Shown: piece after piece, positions 17,946-25,932 of the stretch
Layout of the letters: each line of letters opens with the position of its first letter
How positions within the stretch are numbered: the first letter of the stretch is position 1
Source: Cyanosarcina radialis HA8281-LM2
GTDB lineage: Bacteria; Cyanobacteriota; Cyanobacteriia; Cyanobacteriales; CCAP-1448
Assembly (NCBI GenBank): GCA_019359615.1
Contig: JAHHHA010000005.1
Span: forward strand, 62,001 to 126,000
Direction of reading: 5' to 3'
DNA length: 64,000 bases
Notes under the pieces: generated by a model
Seen by the model: only the letters and a program-made list of their open reading frames with translations
Databases searched by the model: none
Told to the model about the DNA's origin: nothing
Program-made: the position numbers and the translations under genes

Positions 17946-19365
17946 AAAAACTCTTCTCAGTAGAGACCGGATTCCCTGGGGGAAATTCGGTAGAGCTACA
18001 TAATTTTTTATTAACTACAAATCCATTCTCTGCACTTATACAAATACACACCATGGTCATTTCACTGAAAATCTCTGTGATAATCGATCCTCGGACTACG
18101 CATAAACACGTAATTCGTCATAGCGATAGATATCCGCGCTGAAAAAATATATTTCCTGCTGGAAGCTTGGGCAAATGAGCTAGAGAATTGCAGAAAAACT
18201 TAGAGAAAACGAGATCGATAAATATTCGATCGCTAATTTCTGCCGTTTCAGAAGCTGAATAATCTTCAAGGCTCCCAACCTCAACGCATATTAGTTGAGA
18301 TGGATTCATCTTAGAAACTTTCGCTATAGCTGAACATAGATATAACGTCTTCATTTTTCATCAACGAAAGTCATAAATCTCTGTAAAAACCTTTCCAATA
18401 AGCAATCTGGAGCAGTCTAACTACTTCAGCTTTGTAGCTGAGATCGAGTGACTGCCCAAATGGGGTAAGTTTAGCCCGTGCGATTGCACGGATCGTCGTC
18501 CTGGTGTGAAATTATCGCTCTTTGAAGAGTTGGCGATCGATCGGCGATCGCAGAAAGCTTCTTTAGTTAAACTACACCTGGTGAAACTCCGATTCCCGAA
18601 TTAACACCAAAAATAAGCATAGTTTAGTTTTTATTTTTAACCGATCGAATTTGTTTAAAGTTAAATTTGTCATTACTAATCACCACTCGACTGCTAATTC
18701 CTGTTTTGGCACAAACAGAAATAACCCAAATCCGAGAGCTTAAATTCCCGTTCGATCGACCAGCTAGTAACTTCTGTAGAGAAGTCTGACCTAGAGAAAC
18801 AAACCCTGGCGGTTACGTTTATATCTCCCCAGGCTTATAACTAGCAGGCTAAAAGGTAAGGATTAAGAGCGGATTTGGGATTTAAAGATTGCCAAATCAG
18901 GGTTAGATCTGAGCCTTTCTATTAACAGCTAATCAGTTTTGCTCTAATTAGGGAGTGACAAAAAGTTGTAAATTGTTGTAACTTTCTCATTTTCACTTCC
19001 CTGTTTTTTAACTACGTTTAGGTAATAAAATTAAATCAGGCATAAAAGTAGATATGGATACCAAGCTAGAGTAATTAGTTGATAAACACTAGATTTTACT
19101 GTTTTTTGCTTTTAAACTTTAGATTAACAAGATTGAGAACAGCCAGGAGGGCTATTCCCCAAGTCTATGTCAATGCCGACAGTTGCAGTCTAACGTCAGT
19201 TCGGCATAGAGCTTGTACCCTGATGTTATCGTAGCTAGTGGGAAGCTAGCACTAACGTGATTGCTAGGTTTGGACAGGTTAAGGTCAAAAAATCTGCCTT
19301 AACTCCGAACTCCGTTGGCGCAGCCTGCGCTCGGCGCATACTCCGAATTCCGAACTCAGGTTAGT
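17946..19365. other. 1.4-kb region without a recognised gene
   Basis: Upstream of sigF on its strand. The longest frame (18118-18354, minus, 78 codons) has no family resemblance and a weak ribosome site, so I do not call it. Small inverted repeats occur at 18477-18491 ('CGTGCGATTGCACG') and around 19228-19247 ('AGCTAGTGGGAAGCTAGC'). The stretch 19138-19260 is more structured and GC-rich than its surroundings. A long 5' leader or a small RNA is possible. The right end carries a repeat described separately. Confidence 0.5.
19300..19365. repeat. 66-bp repeat, inverted copy at 51350-51415
   Basis: By direct comparison the 66 bases are identical to the reverse complement of 51350-51415. The centre contains the 29-bp element with hairpin GCGCAG-C-CTGCGC, also at 8097-8125. 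It is flanked by CCGAACT-type heptamers. The left edge of the next gene abuts it. Confidence 0.9.
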
Positions 19366-20811
19366 CTAGGGGAGAATTCCCCTTTGTTTGATGGTAGTCT
19401 CTGTGAGTTGAGACAAGCTCGGCCAAGGGAGGAAATTAAGCTTTAGTACCCGCAAGTCGGGGTGGTTATCCCAGTGAGAGTAAATATTTTGCCAGTCGAT
19501 CGAGAAAAATGGCTCTAATTCTCCGATAGAGTCAATTAGAGAGCGATAAACTCTGCGATCGATTTCTTCGTTAATGCCAACATCGGGGCGGGTTTCCAGA
19601 TCGAAGGCGAGATATTGTCTTTCTTGTTGATAAATAATCCGAGCGCGGTACAGTCCGGTAAGAATATCCTGCAATTCTGGACGCTTAACTGCCTCATCCA
19701 ACATAGATTCGGTCAAATTAGTCCTGCCTAGAATCAAGCTGCTATCGGATCGCCCCGTCACCGCGATTAAATTGGGCAGCCAGTTGCTAGTACGGGAAAT
19801 AATCTTTGCTAAAGGCTCATCTGCTGCGGATAAATCGGCAGCAGTCAAAATCGCTGTTTTTAATTTTCGCCAGTTGTAAAAGGCTACTCGATCGCCTAGC
19901 AGGTAGCGCACTAAAGGAATTCCTTGCCATCTGGTAATGCAAAGGCTACCGTCTACTGTTTCTAAAAAAGCATCAGAAGCGATCGAGTGGAAAAATAAGG
20001 GAATTGGTAAGTTGATGCCCAATCGCTCGGCTAAAGTCGGATGGCGAGTTAATAGCTGGCGCAGGGCAACCGTGGCTAAAGATTCAACTCCCAATCCTCC
20101 GGTATCGGTACTGCCGTACATGGAAAACATGAATGGGACGTTCTCAGCAATGCCAGAATTTCGTTGTAACCCAGTGCGGAGGTTTTCAGGAAAGGGTTCG
20201 CTCAAAGCGACATACCGTAATTTCTCTAAAGGCAAAGGCTTTTGCAACTGTTCGGCTAAAAGGTGCAAGTGAGCGATCGCAGAAGGGGCAATAAACAAAA
20301 TAATCTGTTTTACCAAATGCTGGGTATTAGCGATCGTCTCGATAATTTCAGGGAAACTGCTCCCAGGAGCAAACAGCCAAAAAGGATAAGGTAACTTGAG
20401 ATTCATGGCGTTCAAACTGGCAGCAAATTGTACTCCCCCAATCGAACTGCCCAAACTCAAGGCTACAATTGCCAGCGTTTTCTGTTGATGAATGGCAAAC
20501 GAGCGTTCGAGGAAAAGCCGCATTGCCAGTACGGCCAATCGGTTGCGAGATCTTAAATAAGGCCAACAAACTGGATTGCCAGAGGAACCAGAAGAACGAA
20601 AAAGGGCTAGTATTCGATCGGCATCGTCTCCTAGCAATCGATCGAACGGATAAGCCAAGATGTAAGATTTTTTGTCCACCGGGGGCAACTTCTCGAACGA
20701 TTCTCGGATATTCGCGCCTCTGGCTGCGAGGAAATGTTGGTAAGCAGGTACGCTTCTATAGGCGCGTCTGGCTATATTTGCCGCTTTTCTTGGCGAGCCT
20801 AAAAAGGTCAT
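19366..20811 (-). CDS. PaaK-like adenylate-forming enzyme (phenylacetate-CoA ligase family)
   Basis: ANL-superfamily protein of about 481 residues. The P-loop-like ATP motif is 'FRSSGSSGNPVCWPYLRSRN'. The second core motif is 'FSMYGSTDTGGLGVES', followed by 'LCITRWQGIPLVRYLLGDRV'. Relatives adenylate an aromatic or fatty carboxylate and make a thioester; the acid is not evident. I prefer ATG 20811. An upstream ATG at 20838 adds nine residues encoded by CCCTATG repeats. It stands alone on its strand, 289 bp from the GTPase gene. Confidence 0.75.
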   Translation of the reverse strand: MTFLGSPRKAANIARRAYRSVPAYQHFLAARGANIRESFEKLPPVDKKSYILAYPFDRLLGDDADRILALFRSSGSSGNPVCWPYLRSRNRLAVLAMRLFLERSFAIHQQKTLAIVALSLGSSIGGVQFAASLNAMNLKLPYPFWLFAPGSSFPEIIETIANTQHLVKQIILFIAPSAIAHLHLLAEQLQKPLPLEKLRYVALSEPFPENLRTGLQRNSGIAENVPFMFSMYGSTDTGGLGVESLATVALRQLLTRHPTLAERLGINLPIPLFFHSIASDAFLETVDGSLCITRWQGIPLVRYLLGDRVAFYNWRKLKTAILTAADLSAADEPLAKIISRTSNWLPNLIAVTGRSDSSLILGRTNLTESMLDEAVKRPELQDILTGLYRARIIYQQERQYLAFDLETRPDVGINEEIDRRVYRSLIDSIGELEPFFSIDWQNIYSHWDNHPDLRVLKLNFLPWPSLSQLTETTIKQRGILP

Positions 20812-21100
20812 GGGGCATAGGGTATAGGGCATAGCCATATATCATTTATTCTGCTTAGATACTTATACACATCTCTGTCAAACCTGGAGACTCTGCATTC
20901 GTTCGCGCAGCGTGCGCCTTGCGCTCTCCCCCCTAGCCCCCCTTAAAAAGCGGATGCGCTGCGCGGATGTTCCCTCCGCAAGCAAGCGCACCAAGTAGGG
21001 GGGAATGGAGTCAAAGTCCCCCTTTTTAAGGGGGATTTAGGGGGATCTAGATGTGAAGCCGCATAACCGATAACTTATGTATACACCCTCTCTTAGCCTT
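20812..21100. repeat. CCCTATG heptamers and a GC-rich inverted element
   Basis: 20812-20836 are GGCATAG heptamers. 20930-21045 is an inverted-repeat element whose ends read 'CCCCCTTAAAAAG' and 'CTTTTTAAGGGGGA', with small hairpins such as GCGCTGCGCG inside. A related element interrupts the STAND gene at 26506 and 27058. No gene is seen. Confidence 0.7.
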
Positions 21101-22435
21101 CTATTTAATCCCTTTAAACCGTTCCTTAGCTGCCTGAAATGCTGCTTGCATTACCGCTTGAATTTTCTTCGGATCGGGTTTCTTGCCTCCGATTAAATCG
21201 CCAAAGTAAACGCAAGCACCTTCTCCTAAAGCCCAGGTGTAGGCGGCTGCCCAAGAAGCGGCGATGGCACTGCCCATGATGGGGATAAACTTAATTAATT
21301 CCCGCCCGATCGCTTGGGCTAAAAAACCTCCGGCGATGGCGCTGACTAATCCTCCAGCTTGGGATGGGCTGAGGGTTTGTCCGTACAATTTTCCTAGCAG
21401 TCCGACCATGGAAACTTGCAAAGCCGTGAGGACGGGCATGGTGGCAAAGGGTAAAGGTACGGCTGCTAGGGTAGCTGCGATCGCGGCAAATGCCAAAATG
21501 TAACGTCGGGCAGTATCTCGATAGAGGTTGCCGATTTGCTGGCTAACTCCTTCATTTAATAGCAGGTGAATCGCTCCGGCTTCGGCTTCTGGTAATAAGT
21601 CGGCTAGAGTGTCTCTCAACGCTTCCAGTCCATAAAATACTGGTTGATAGCCGTCTTCTTCTAGAGTAAAGTCGATGAGAACCGCTCGATCGAACAATCC
21701 GGCTAAGGCTTGCTGCGTGGCTTTGAAGGCTCGATTTACCTCTTGGTAGTCGGGGGGATAAGGGGGATGATCGATCGCTTCTGGGGGATAGGCTTCATGT
21801 AAGCAAGTTACCGCTAGCAAACAGGGAATGTGGGGATACTGTTGGCGCAACTCTTGCGCTACTTGTCGCAGGCTGTCGGTGGCAAAATCATTAATTTTCA
21901 CCGTCAGAATTAGCACTTTAGCGCCGGAAGTTGGCTGTTCCAGGTCGCCTGCAAGCGCTTGGGCGATCGCTTGCGTGTCTTGGTTAACATCTCCTAACCC
22001 CACGGTATCGGTAAAAATCAGTAACGGTAAATCGGTAGATGGATAGGCATAACGTTGAGTATGTTGGGTGTGAGGGCGAAATCCTTGCCCGACAATTTCA
22101 GCGGAAACTCCCGTCAATCCCCGGACGATCGAACTTTTTCCGGCTTGGGGTTTGCCAATTAACAGGGCTTCAGTCGTTGGCAGTCGATCGCGAACAGTTG
22201 CCAGAATTTCTGCTACCTCAGTTTCGCTGACGCTAAACCACTTTACTATCGTCTTGGCTGTTTGTTCGATCGGCAGGAGTTGTCTCACTCGTCCTGTAGT
22301 CTCATGCCAGATTCCGCTCAAACGGTTTTGCCAAGACTCCTTAGTTAGCTCAGTTGCCGCCTCTTCATTGGCTTTGCTAGCTTGTTGGGGTTCGGCTGGT
22401 GGCGAGTTAGGATCGCGTTCCTCTGTCATTGACAT
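21101..22435 (-). CDS. DUF697/YcjF-type membrane GTPase
   Basis: A 444-residue protein with a Ras-like GTPase domain: G1 'LIGKPQAGKSSIV', a G3 Asp in 'IFTDTVGLGDV', and a G4-like region near 'LLAVTCLHEAYP' that departs from NKxD. The C-terminal half is a hydrophobic, Ala-rich DUF697 region ('YILAFAAIAATLAAVPLPFA', 'LTALQVSMVGLLGKLYG'). Such proteins bind membranes and their role is not established. The N-terminal 40 residues are acidic and low-complexity. Adjacent starts are at 22435 and 22429. Confidence 0.85.
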   Translation of the reverse strand: MSMTEERDPNSPPAEPQQASKANEEAATELTKESWQNRLSGIWHETTGRVRQLLPIEQTAKTIVKWFSVSETEVAEILATVRDRLPTTEALLIGKPQAGKSSIVRGLTGVSAEIVGQGFRPHTQHTQRYAYPSTDLPLLIFTDTVGLGDVNQDTQAIAQALAGDLEQPTSGAKVLILTVKINDFATDSLRQVAQELRQQYPHIPCLLAVTCLHEAYPPEAIDHPPYPPDYQEVNRAFKATQQALAGLFDRAVLIDFTLEEDGYQPVFYGLEALRDTLADLLPEAEAGAIHLLLNEGVSQQIGNLYRDTARRYILAFAAIAATLAAVPLPFATMPVLTALQVSMVGLLGKLYGQTLSPSQAGGLVSAIAGGFLAQAIGRELIKFIPIMGSAIAASWAAAYTWALGEGACVYFGDLIGGKKPDPKKIQAVMQAAFQAAKERFKGIK

Positions 22436-22622
22436 CTAAATCTTAAAAACGGCAAACATTAACCATAATCTTATAACTCCATATTAAACATCTTTAGAAA
22501 TCGTCAGAAAACTGCTACCAACGAGCGATCGCCTCCTGTAGGAGAAAGTAACTTACCGCAAGTTACGATCCCAGATGGTTTAAAAAACTAAACGTTGCAC
22601 TATACTTCATTTCTCCAAAATC
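22436..22622. other. Spacer upstream of the secreted-protein locus
   Basis: Divergent promoter region between the GTPase gene and the leader of secreted gene 1. It includes CAAGTTACG/AGTAACTTACCGC half-repeats near 22543-22566 and no gene. Confidence 0.4.
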
Positions 22623-22725
22623 GACACCTAACAATTCGTCAGGTGTCATCTCGATCGGCTGCGGTTATGTTGTTTGTAGAAGTTCAAAAGCTTCTTCATT
22701 AATTAATCTCAATCCAGGAGAAAAT
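22607..22725 (+). promoter_or_regulatory. Leader copy A: inverted repeat plus AGAAG/CTTCT hairpin
   Basis: Leader of secreted gene 1. It has an imperfect 25-bp palindrome at 22623-22647 (arm GACACCTAAC), the conserved string 'TATGTTGTTTGTAGAAGTT', an AGAAG...CTTCT hairpin at about 22678-22695, and a purine-rich ribosome site. The same order and spacing recur upstream of genes 2 and 3. Confidence 0.75.
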
Positions 22726-23082
22726 ATGCGTCATTCATTGGTTTTAGCAGGTTTACTGACTGGACTTTCATCAATGGCAATTCCTCAAATTGCCAAGGCT
22801 CAAACGCCTCCCATAGTCACCTCAGATCCTGGCCTCATCACTGCTTACTTTACTGGGTGGGTAAATGCTTCAAGCCGCGTGGTTACAACTGCTCCCTTTC
22901 CCCCCAATACTGGATGTACTGTAACTGATGGGTATATCACCAACCCGGCCGATCCAGGTAATAAAACACATCAAGATGCACTGTTGATGGCTTACTCGAC
23001 TGGCAAAAGAGTGCAGCTAACGGTTCAGGGATGCTACGTTGGCAGACCGAGAATTATTGGGGTGATTGTATTGCCTCGGTAA
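22726..23082 (+). CDS. Small secreted protein, cassette gene 1
   Basis: 118 residues with a signal peptide ('SLVLAGLLTGLSSMAIPQIA', cleavage near 'AKAQ'). The mature part is about 92 residues with two Cys (in 'NTGCTVTDGYI' and 'VQGCYVGRPRI'), likely a disulfide, and a beta-rich look. I do not recognise the family. RBS 'CAGGAGAAAA' precedes ATG 22726. It is the first of three small exported-protein genes that share leaders but not mature sequence. Confidence 0.75.
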   Translation: MRHSLVLAGLLTGLSSMAIPQIAKAQTPPIVTSDPGLITAYFTGWVNASSRVVTTAPFPPNTGCTVTDGYITNPADPGNKTHQDALLMAYSTGKRVQLTVQGCYVGRPRIIGVIVLPR

Positions 23083-23103
23083 GCTCTATAAGGAGTTAGG
23101 GCT

Positions 23104-23235
23104 ATCTCTAATCGTAAATTTCTCCAAAATTAGTAGTTAATCGATCGTCTCAATTGACAGTGTGTGTTTTCAATGCGACTGCTACCTTGTGCTTTTACTA
23201 GGTGTCCGTCGCATTTTTTTATGGTTTGGCGATCG
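23104..23235 (+). repeat. 132-bp duplicated trailer, copy 1
   Basis: Matches 23982-24113 over 132 bases with four differences by eye. It contains a Rho-independent terminator and ends in a HIP1-like site. It lies between secreted genes 1 and 2. Confidence 0.9.
23172..23222 (+). terminator. Rho-independent terminator after secreted gene 1
   Basis: Stem ATGCGAC (23173-23179) pairs with GTCGCAT (23208-23214) and is followed by eight T. The 28-base loop can form an inner ACC/GGT helix. Confidence 0.85.
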
Positions 23236-23246
23236 ATGTGTGATTA

Positions 23247-23375
23247 TACTTTATTTCTCCAAGATCGACACCTAACGAATCGTTAGGTGTCATCTTAAAA
23301 GGCTGAGGCTATGTTGTTTGTAGAAGTTTGTAAGCTTCTTCATCAGTCTCAACCAATCAAGGAGAAAGTTATTAA
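23247..23375 (+). promoter_or_regulatory. Leader copy B with perfect 25-bp palindrome
   Basis: A palindrome at 23267-23291 has 12-bp arms (GACACCTAACGA) around one base. Next come 'GAGGCTATGTTGTTTGTAG', the AGAAG...CTTCT hairpin and 'AAGGAGAAAG' before secreted gene 2. The palindrome could be an operator or a transcribed hairpin. Confidence 0.8.
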
Positions 23376-23924
23376 ATGAAAACCGAAAATCGAACGGTCA
23401 AGAAGGCTCCATTTGCAGGTATAAAACTCAAGCGATCGTCTGCACTACTGTTAGGACTTATACCGCTCTTGTTTGCCAGCCCTAGCTATGCTGCTTATGA
23501 CTATAAGATTCAACCTGGCTCTGCCTGTCAGCCAGTAGACGGGGCGCAAGCTGGTGACTTTCTGAGATATCCCAACTATCTCTACAACAGGTCTAACTCG
23601 ATCCGATATGTGGTTTGTCCTCTAGTAAGGGATACTTCATATCAAGCCAAGATCGATATGGGCATTTGGGTGGCAAGTGGTGGCGGCGGTCTTAGTTGTA
23701 CGTTGCTGACGACAGATTATGTAGGTGGAAGTCTCAAATTCACGCCCAGTTGGAACCTGCCTTTAGGAAGCTCGAATACCTTGCCACACCCTCACTACTT
23801 TAAGCTGGAGGCAAACGAAACTTTTTGGAGCGGTCCTTATTCTATCCAATGCATACTACCGCCTAAGAGTAAGGTGTTTTACTCTATATCCGGCGAGGAT
23901 GCAGCCACTGATAATGGCTTCTAG
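23376..23924 (+). CDS. Small secreted protein, cassette gene 2
   Basis: 182 residues. An N-terminal basic stretch precedes a signal peptide ('SSALLLGLIPLLFASPSYAA'). The mature part is about 143 residues with four Cys ('GSACQPVDG', 'RYVVCPLV', 'GLSCTLL', 'SIQCILPP'), compatible with two disulfides. It is rich in beta-type sequence and Tyr/Ser. The family is unknown. It shares no obvious mature similarity with genes 1 or 3 despite the shared leader. Confidence 0.8.
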   Translation: MKTENRTVKKAPFAGIKLKRSSALLLGLIPLLFASPSYAAYDYKIQPGSACQPVDGAQAGDFLRYPNYLYNRSNSIRYVVCPLVRDTSYQAKIDMGIWVASGGGGLSCTLLTTDYVGGSLKFTPSWNLPLGSSNTLPHPHYFKLEANETFWSGPYSIQCILPPKSKVFYSISGEDAATDNGF

Positions 23925-23981
23925 CTTTAGGAATTGCCCTATTGTGACTCTTTCAATTAGTTCGAGGAAGCAATTGTTTCC

Positions 23982-24113
23982 ATCTCTAATCGTAAATTTC
24001 TCCAAAATTAGTAGTTAATCGATCGTCTTAATTGACAGTGTGTGTTCTCAATGCGACTGCTACCTTGTGTTTTTACTAGGTGTCCGTCGCATTTTTTTAT
24101 GGCTTGGCGATCG
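23982..24113 (+). repeat. 132-bp duplicated trailer, copy 2
   Basis: Second copy of the 23104-23235 block, about 97 percent identical by eye. It follows secreted gene 2. Confidence 0.9.
24050..24099 (+). terminator. Rho-independent terminator after secreted gene 2
   Basis: ATGCGAC (24051-24057) pairs with GTCGCAT (24086-24092), followed by seven T. The stem is identical to the copy at 23172. Confidence 0.85.
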
Positions 24114-24151
24114 CTTTTCTCATCTGCACTTTTGTTGAGGGCGATCGCTAT

Positions 24152-24270
24152 AACTCATGAGTTCAAAATCAACACCTAACGAATCGTTAGGTGTCATCTC
24201 AAAAGACTGAGGCTATGTTGTTTATAGAAGTTTCAAAGCTTCTCAATCAATCTCAATCTAAGGAAAAAAT
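24152..24270 (+). promoter_or_regulatory. Leader copy C with 25-bp palindrome
   Basis: Palindrome at 24171-24195 (arm ACACCTAACGA). Then 'GAGGCTATGTTGTTTATAG', the AGAAG...CTTCT hairpin and 'CTAAGGAAAAAAT' before ATG 24271. It is closer in sequence to copy B than to copy A. Confidence 0.8.
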
Positions 24271-24858
24271 ATGCGTCGTTCATTAGCTTTAACTAGTTTA
24301 ATTACTGGACTTTCATCTCCCGATCGAAAACCTACAAAAATGACTAACAAACAACTATTTGGTACGCCCAAGCGCTGGGGCTTGGCAATTTTGGCAATAG
24401 CAGGCACTTTTTCTGCTCTCGGTAGCCCAGCCCATGCCACCACATGGTTCGATTTTGACGATCGGCCCGGTGCTATCAATATCAGCAGCGATAGTCAGAA
24501 CCCCACCATCATCAACCAAGTCACGGTCGTCTGTCCTGCCGCAGGATTCGTGGTCGCGAGGTCTTCTTCTACGGCTTTCCTGCGCAACCTAGTAGGAACT
24601 AAGTCAACGGGTTTTGTTGTCTTTTCCATCTCGATCGACGGGAAGAGGGCGATCGGCAATGATGCGGTCGTGGTGCAGAACCTAGGCCCGAATACATTTG
24701 CTAACATCCCGGCCAGCGTCCAGAGGATTGATGCCTGCAACGCAGGGCAGACAATTACCTACTTCCATACGGTTCATGGATTTGCTGGACTAGGAAACCA
24801 GGTGGCCACCGAAGGTCGGTCTAAGCTTGTCGTCGAGTATTTCAATCGCCGGATCTAA
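24271..24858 (+). CDS. Small secreted protein, cassette gene 3 (possible chimeric start)
   Basis: 195 codons from ATG 24271. The first 16 residues ('MRRSLALTSLITGLSS') match the signal-peptide start of gene 1. They run into a second complete signal peptide beginning at ATG 24340 ('RWGLAILAIAGTFSALGSPA'). The true start may be 24340, with the first stretch a duplication scar. The mature part is about 140 residues with two Cys ('VVCPAAGF', 'DACNAGQTI') and a beta-sandwich look. Family unknown. Confidence 0.75.
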   Translation: MRRSLALTSLITGLSSPDRKPTKMTNKQLFGTPKRWGLAILAIAGTFSALGSPAHATTWFDFDDRPGAINISSDSQNPTIINQVTVVCPAAGFVVARSSSTAFLRNLVGTKSTGFVVFSISIDGKRAIGNDAVVVQNLGPNTFANIPASVQRIDACNAGQTITYFHTVHGFAGLGNQVATEGRSKLVVEYFNRRI

Positions 24859-24964
24859 CTGGCTGCAAGTCTTGGGGGTGAGGTCGCTGCGCTCCTATTC
24901 GCAAGACGACGCACCCCTGAGTTGCTCGTTAGACCTCTGGCATAAATCCAAAGGTGGGCAAAGC

Positions 24965-24994
24965 ATTCGGACCCGTATTTGGTCCCCCGAATGG
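24965..24994 (+). terminator. Possible hairpin after secreted gene 3
   Basis: CATTCGG pairs with CCGAATG across a 16-base loop. There is no clean T run, so termination is uncertain. The rest of 24859-25085 has no gene. Confidence 0.35.
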
Positions 24995-25085
24995 GCGATC
25001 GCTATTTTCTTCAACTCTATTTTTGAGGTGCGATCGAGGCGCTACCAAACTGCTGTTATTACTCTCTTGATTAAGGAGACTTCTT

Positions 25086-25868
25086 ATGACCGTACACGCT
25101 TTCTCTTCGACGCGATCGAGTAAAGTTGCTCGACTGGCAGCATTTCTCTACGGTGTAATCTGCTATGCCATCTTCTTCGTGACGTTTCTTTATGCCTGCG
25201 GATTTGTAGGCAACTTTTTAGTCCCTCGTTCTATAGATTCCGCACCAGCGATTTCTTTGGGCAATTCCCTCTTAATTAATACTGCCCTGCTAGGGATTTT
25301 TGGCATTCAACATAGCGTCATGGCTCGTCAGGGCTTCAAAAACTGGTGGACTCAGTTCGTACCAAAGCCCGTCGAACGGAGTACCTACGTGCTGTTTTCT
25401 AGCCTCTGCTTAATTGCCTTGTTCTACTTCTGGCAGCCCATGGGAGGCACGATTTGGAAAGTAACAAACTCGATCGGGGTGGCGATTCTGTATGCTTTAT
25501 TTGCATCTGGCTGGTTGCTGGTGCTGGTGACGACATTCTTAATCAATCACTTCGATCTGTTTGGACTGCGCCAAGTCTGGCTTTATCTGCGGGGCCAGGA
25601 ATATACCCAACTCAAGTTCGGTACGCCTGCACTTTACAAATACGTGCGCCATCCCCTCTATGTCGGCTGGCTACTGGCTTTTTGGTCAAGTCCAACCATG
25701 ACTGCGGCTCACTTGGTATTTGCCATCATCACCACAGCTTATATTCTGGTTGCAATTCAGTTTGAGGAACGCGATCTGGTGGATATTCATGGCGAAACCT
25801 ATGCCGATTATCGTCGCCGAGTGCCAATGCTGGTTCCTTTTACTCGTCGCCGCCAGCGAACATATTAA
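25086..25868 (+). CDS. mddA: Methanethiol S-methyltransferase-like (MddA/isoprenylcysteine methyltransferase family)
   Basis: A 260-residue integral membrane protein with about five to six hydrophobic segments. The C-terminal methyltransferase signature is 'NHFDLFGLRQVWLYLRG', 'YKYVRHPLYVGWLLAFWSSP' and 'IQFEERDLVDIHGETYADYR'. MddA methylates methanethiol to dimethyl sulfide. The whole length fits that subfamily, but related NnrU/ICMT proteins have other substrates. The RBS is AAGGAGA and the start ATG 25086. It is followed at once by a strong terminator. Confidence 0.82.
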   Translation: MTVHAFSSTRSSKVARLAAFLYGVICYAIFFVTFLYACGFVGNFLVPRSIDSAPAISLGNSLLINTALLGIFGIQHSVMARQGFKNWWTQFVPKPVERSTYVLFSSLCLIALFYFWQPMGGTIWKVTNSIGVAILYALFASGWLLVLVTTFLINHFDLFGLRQVWLYLRGQEYTQLKFGTPALYKYVRHPLYVGWLLAFWSSPTMTAAHLVFAIITTAYILVAIQFEERDLVDIHGETYADYRRRVPMLVPFTRRRQRTY

Positions 25869-25870
25869 TG

Positions 25871-25907
25871 AAATTGTGGGATAGCCATCTTGGCTATCCC
25901 ACAATTT
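25871..25907. terminator. Bidirectional hairpin terminator, 17-bp perfect stem
   Basis: Arms 25871-25887 and 25891-25907 (AAATTGTGGGATAGCCA) are perfectly complementary around TCT. It lies between the convergent mddA-like and STAND genes. A wobble-paired relative is at 39795-39827. Confidence 0.9.
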
Positions 25908-25932
25908 CCTGACTGACTTAGACTGGCTCTAT

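Noticed and set aside
18118-18354. 78-codon minus-strand ORF upstream of sigF
   Set aside because: No recognised family, weak ribosome site, and it lies in a region with several stops in all frames; kept only as a note in the gap entry.
18420-18620. Possible riboswitch-like structure upstream of sigF
   Set aside because: A few short complementary segments exist, but I could not match them to any known riboswitch consensus.
24827-25123. 98-codon plus-strand ORF overlapping secreted gene 3 and the mddA-like gene
   Set aside because: It overlaps two better-supported genes, and the translation is low in hydrophobic core and has no motif.
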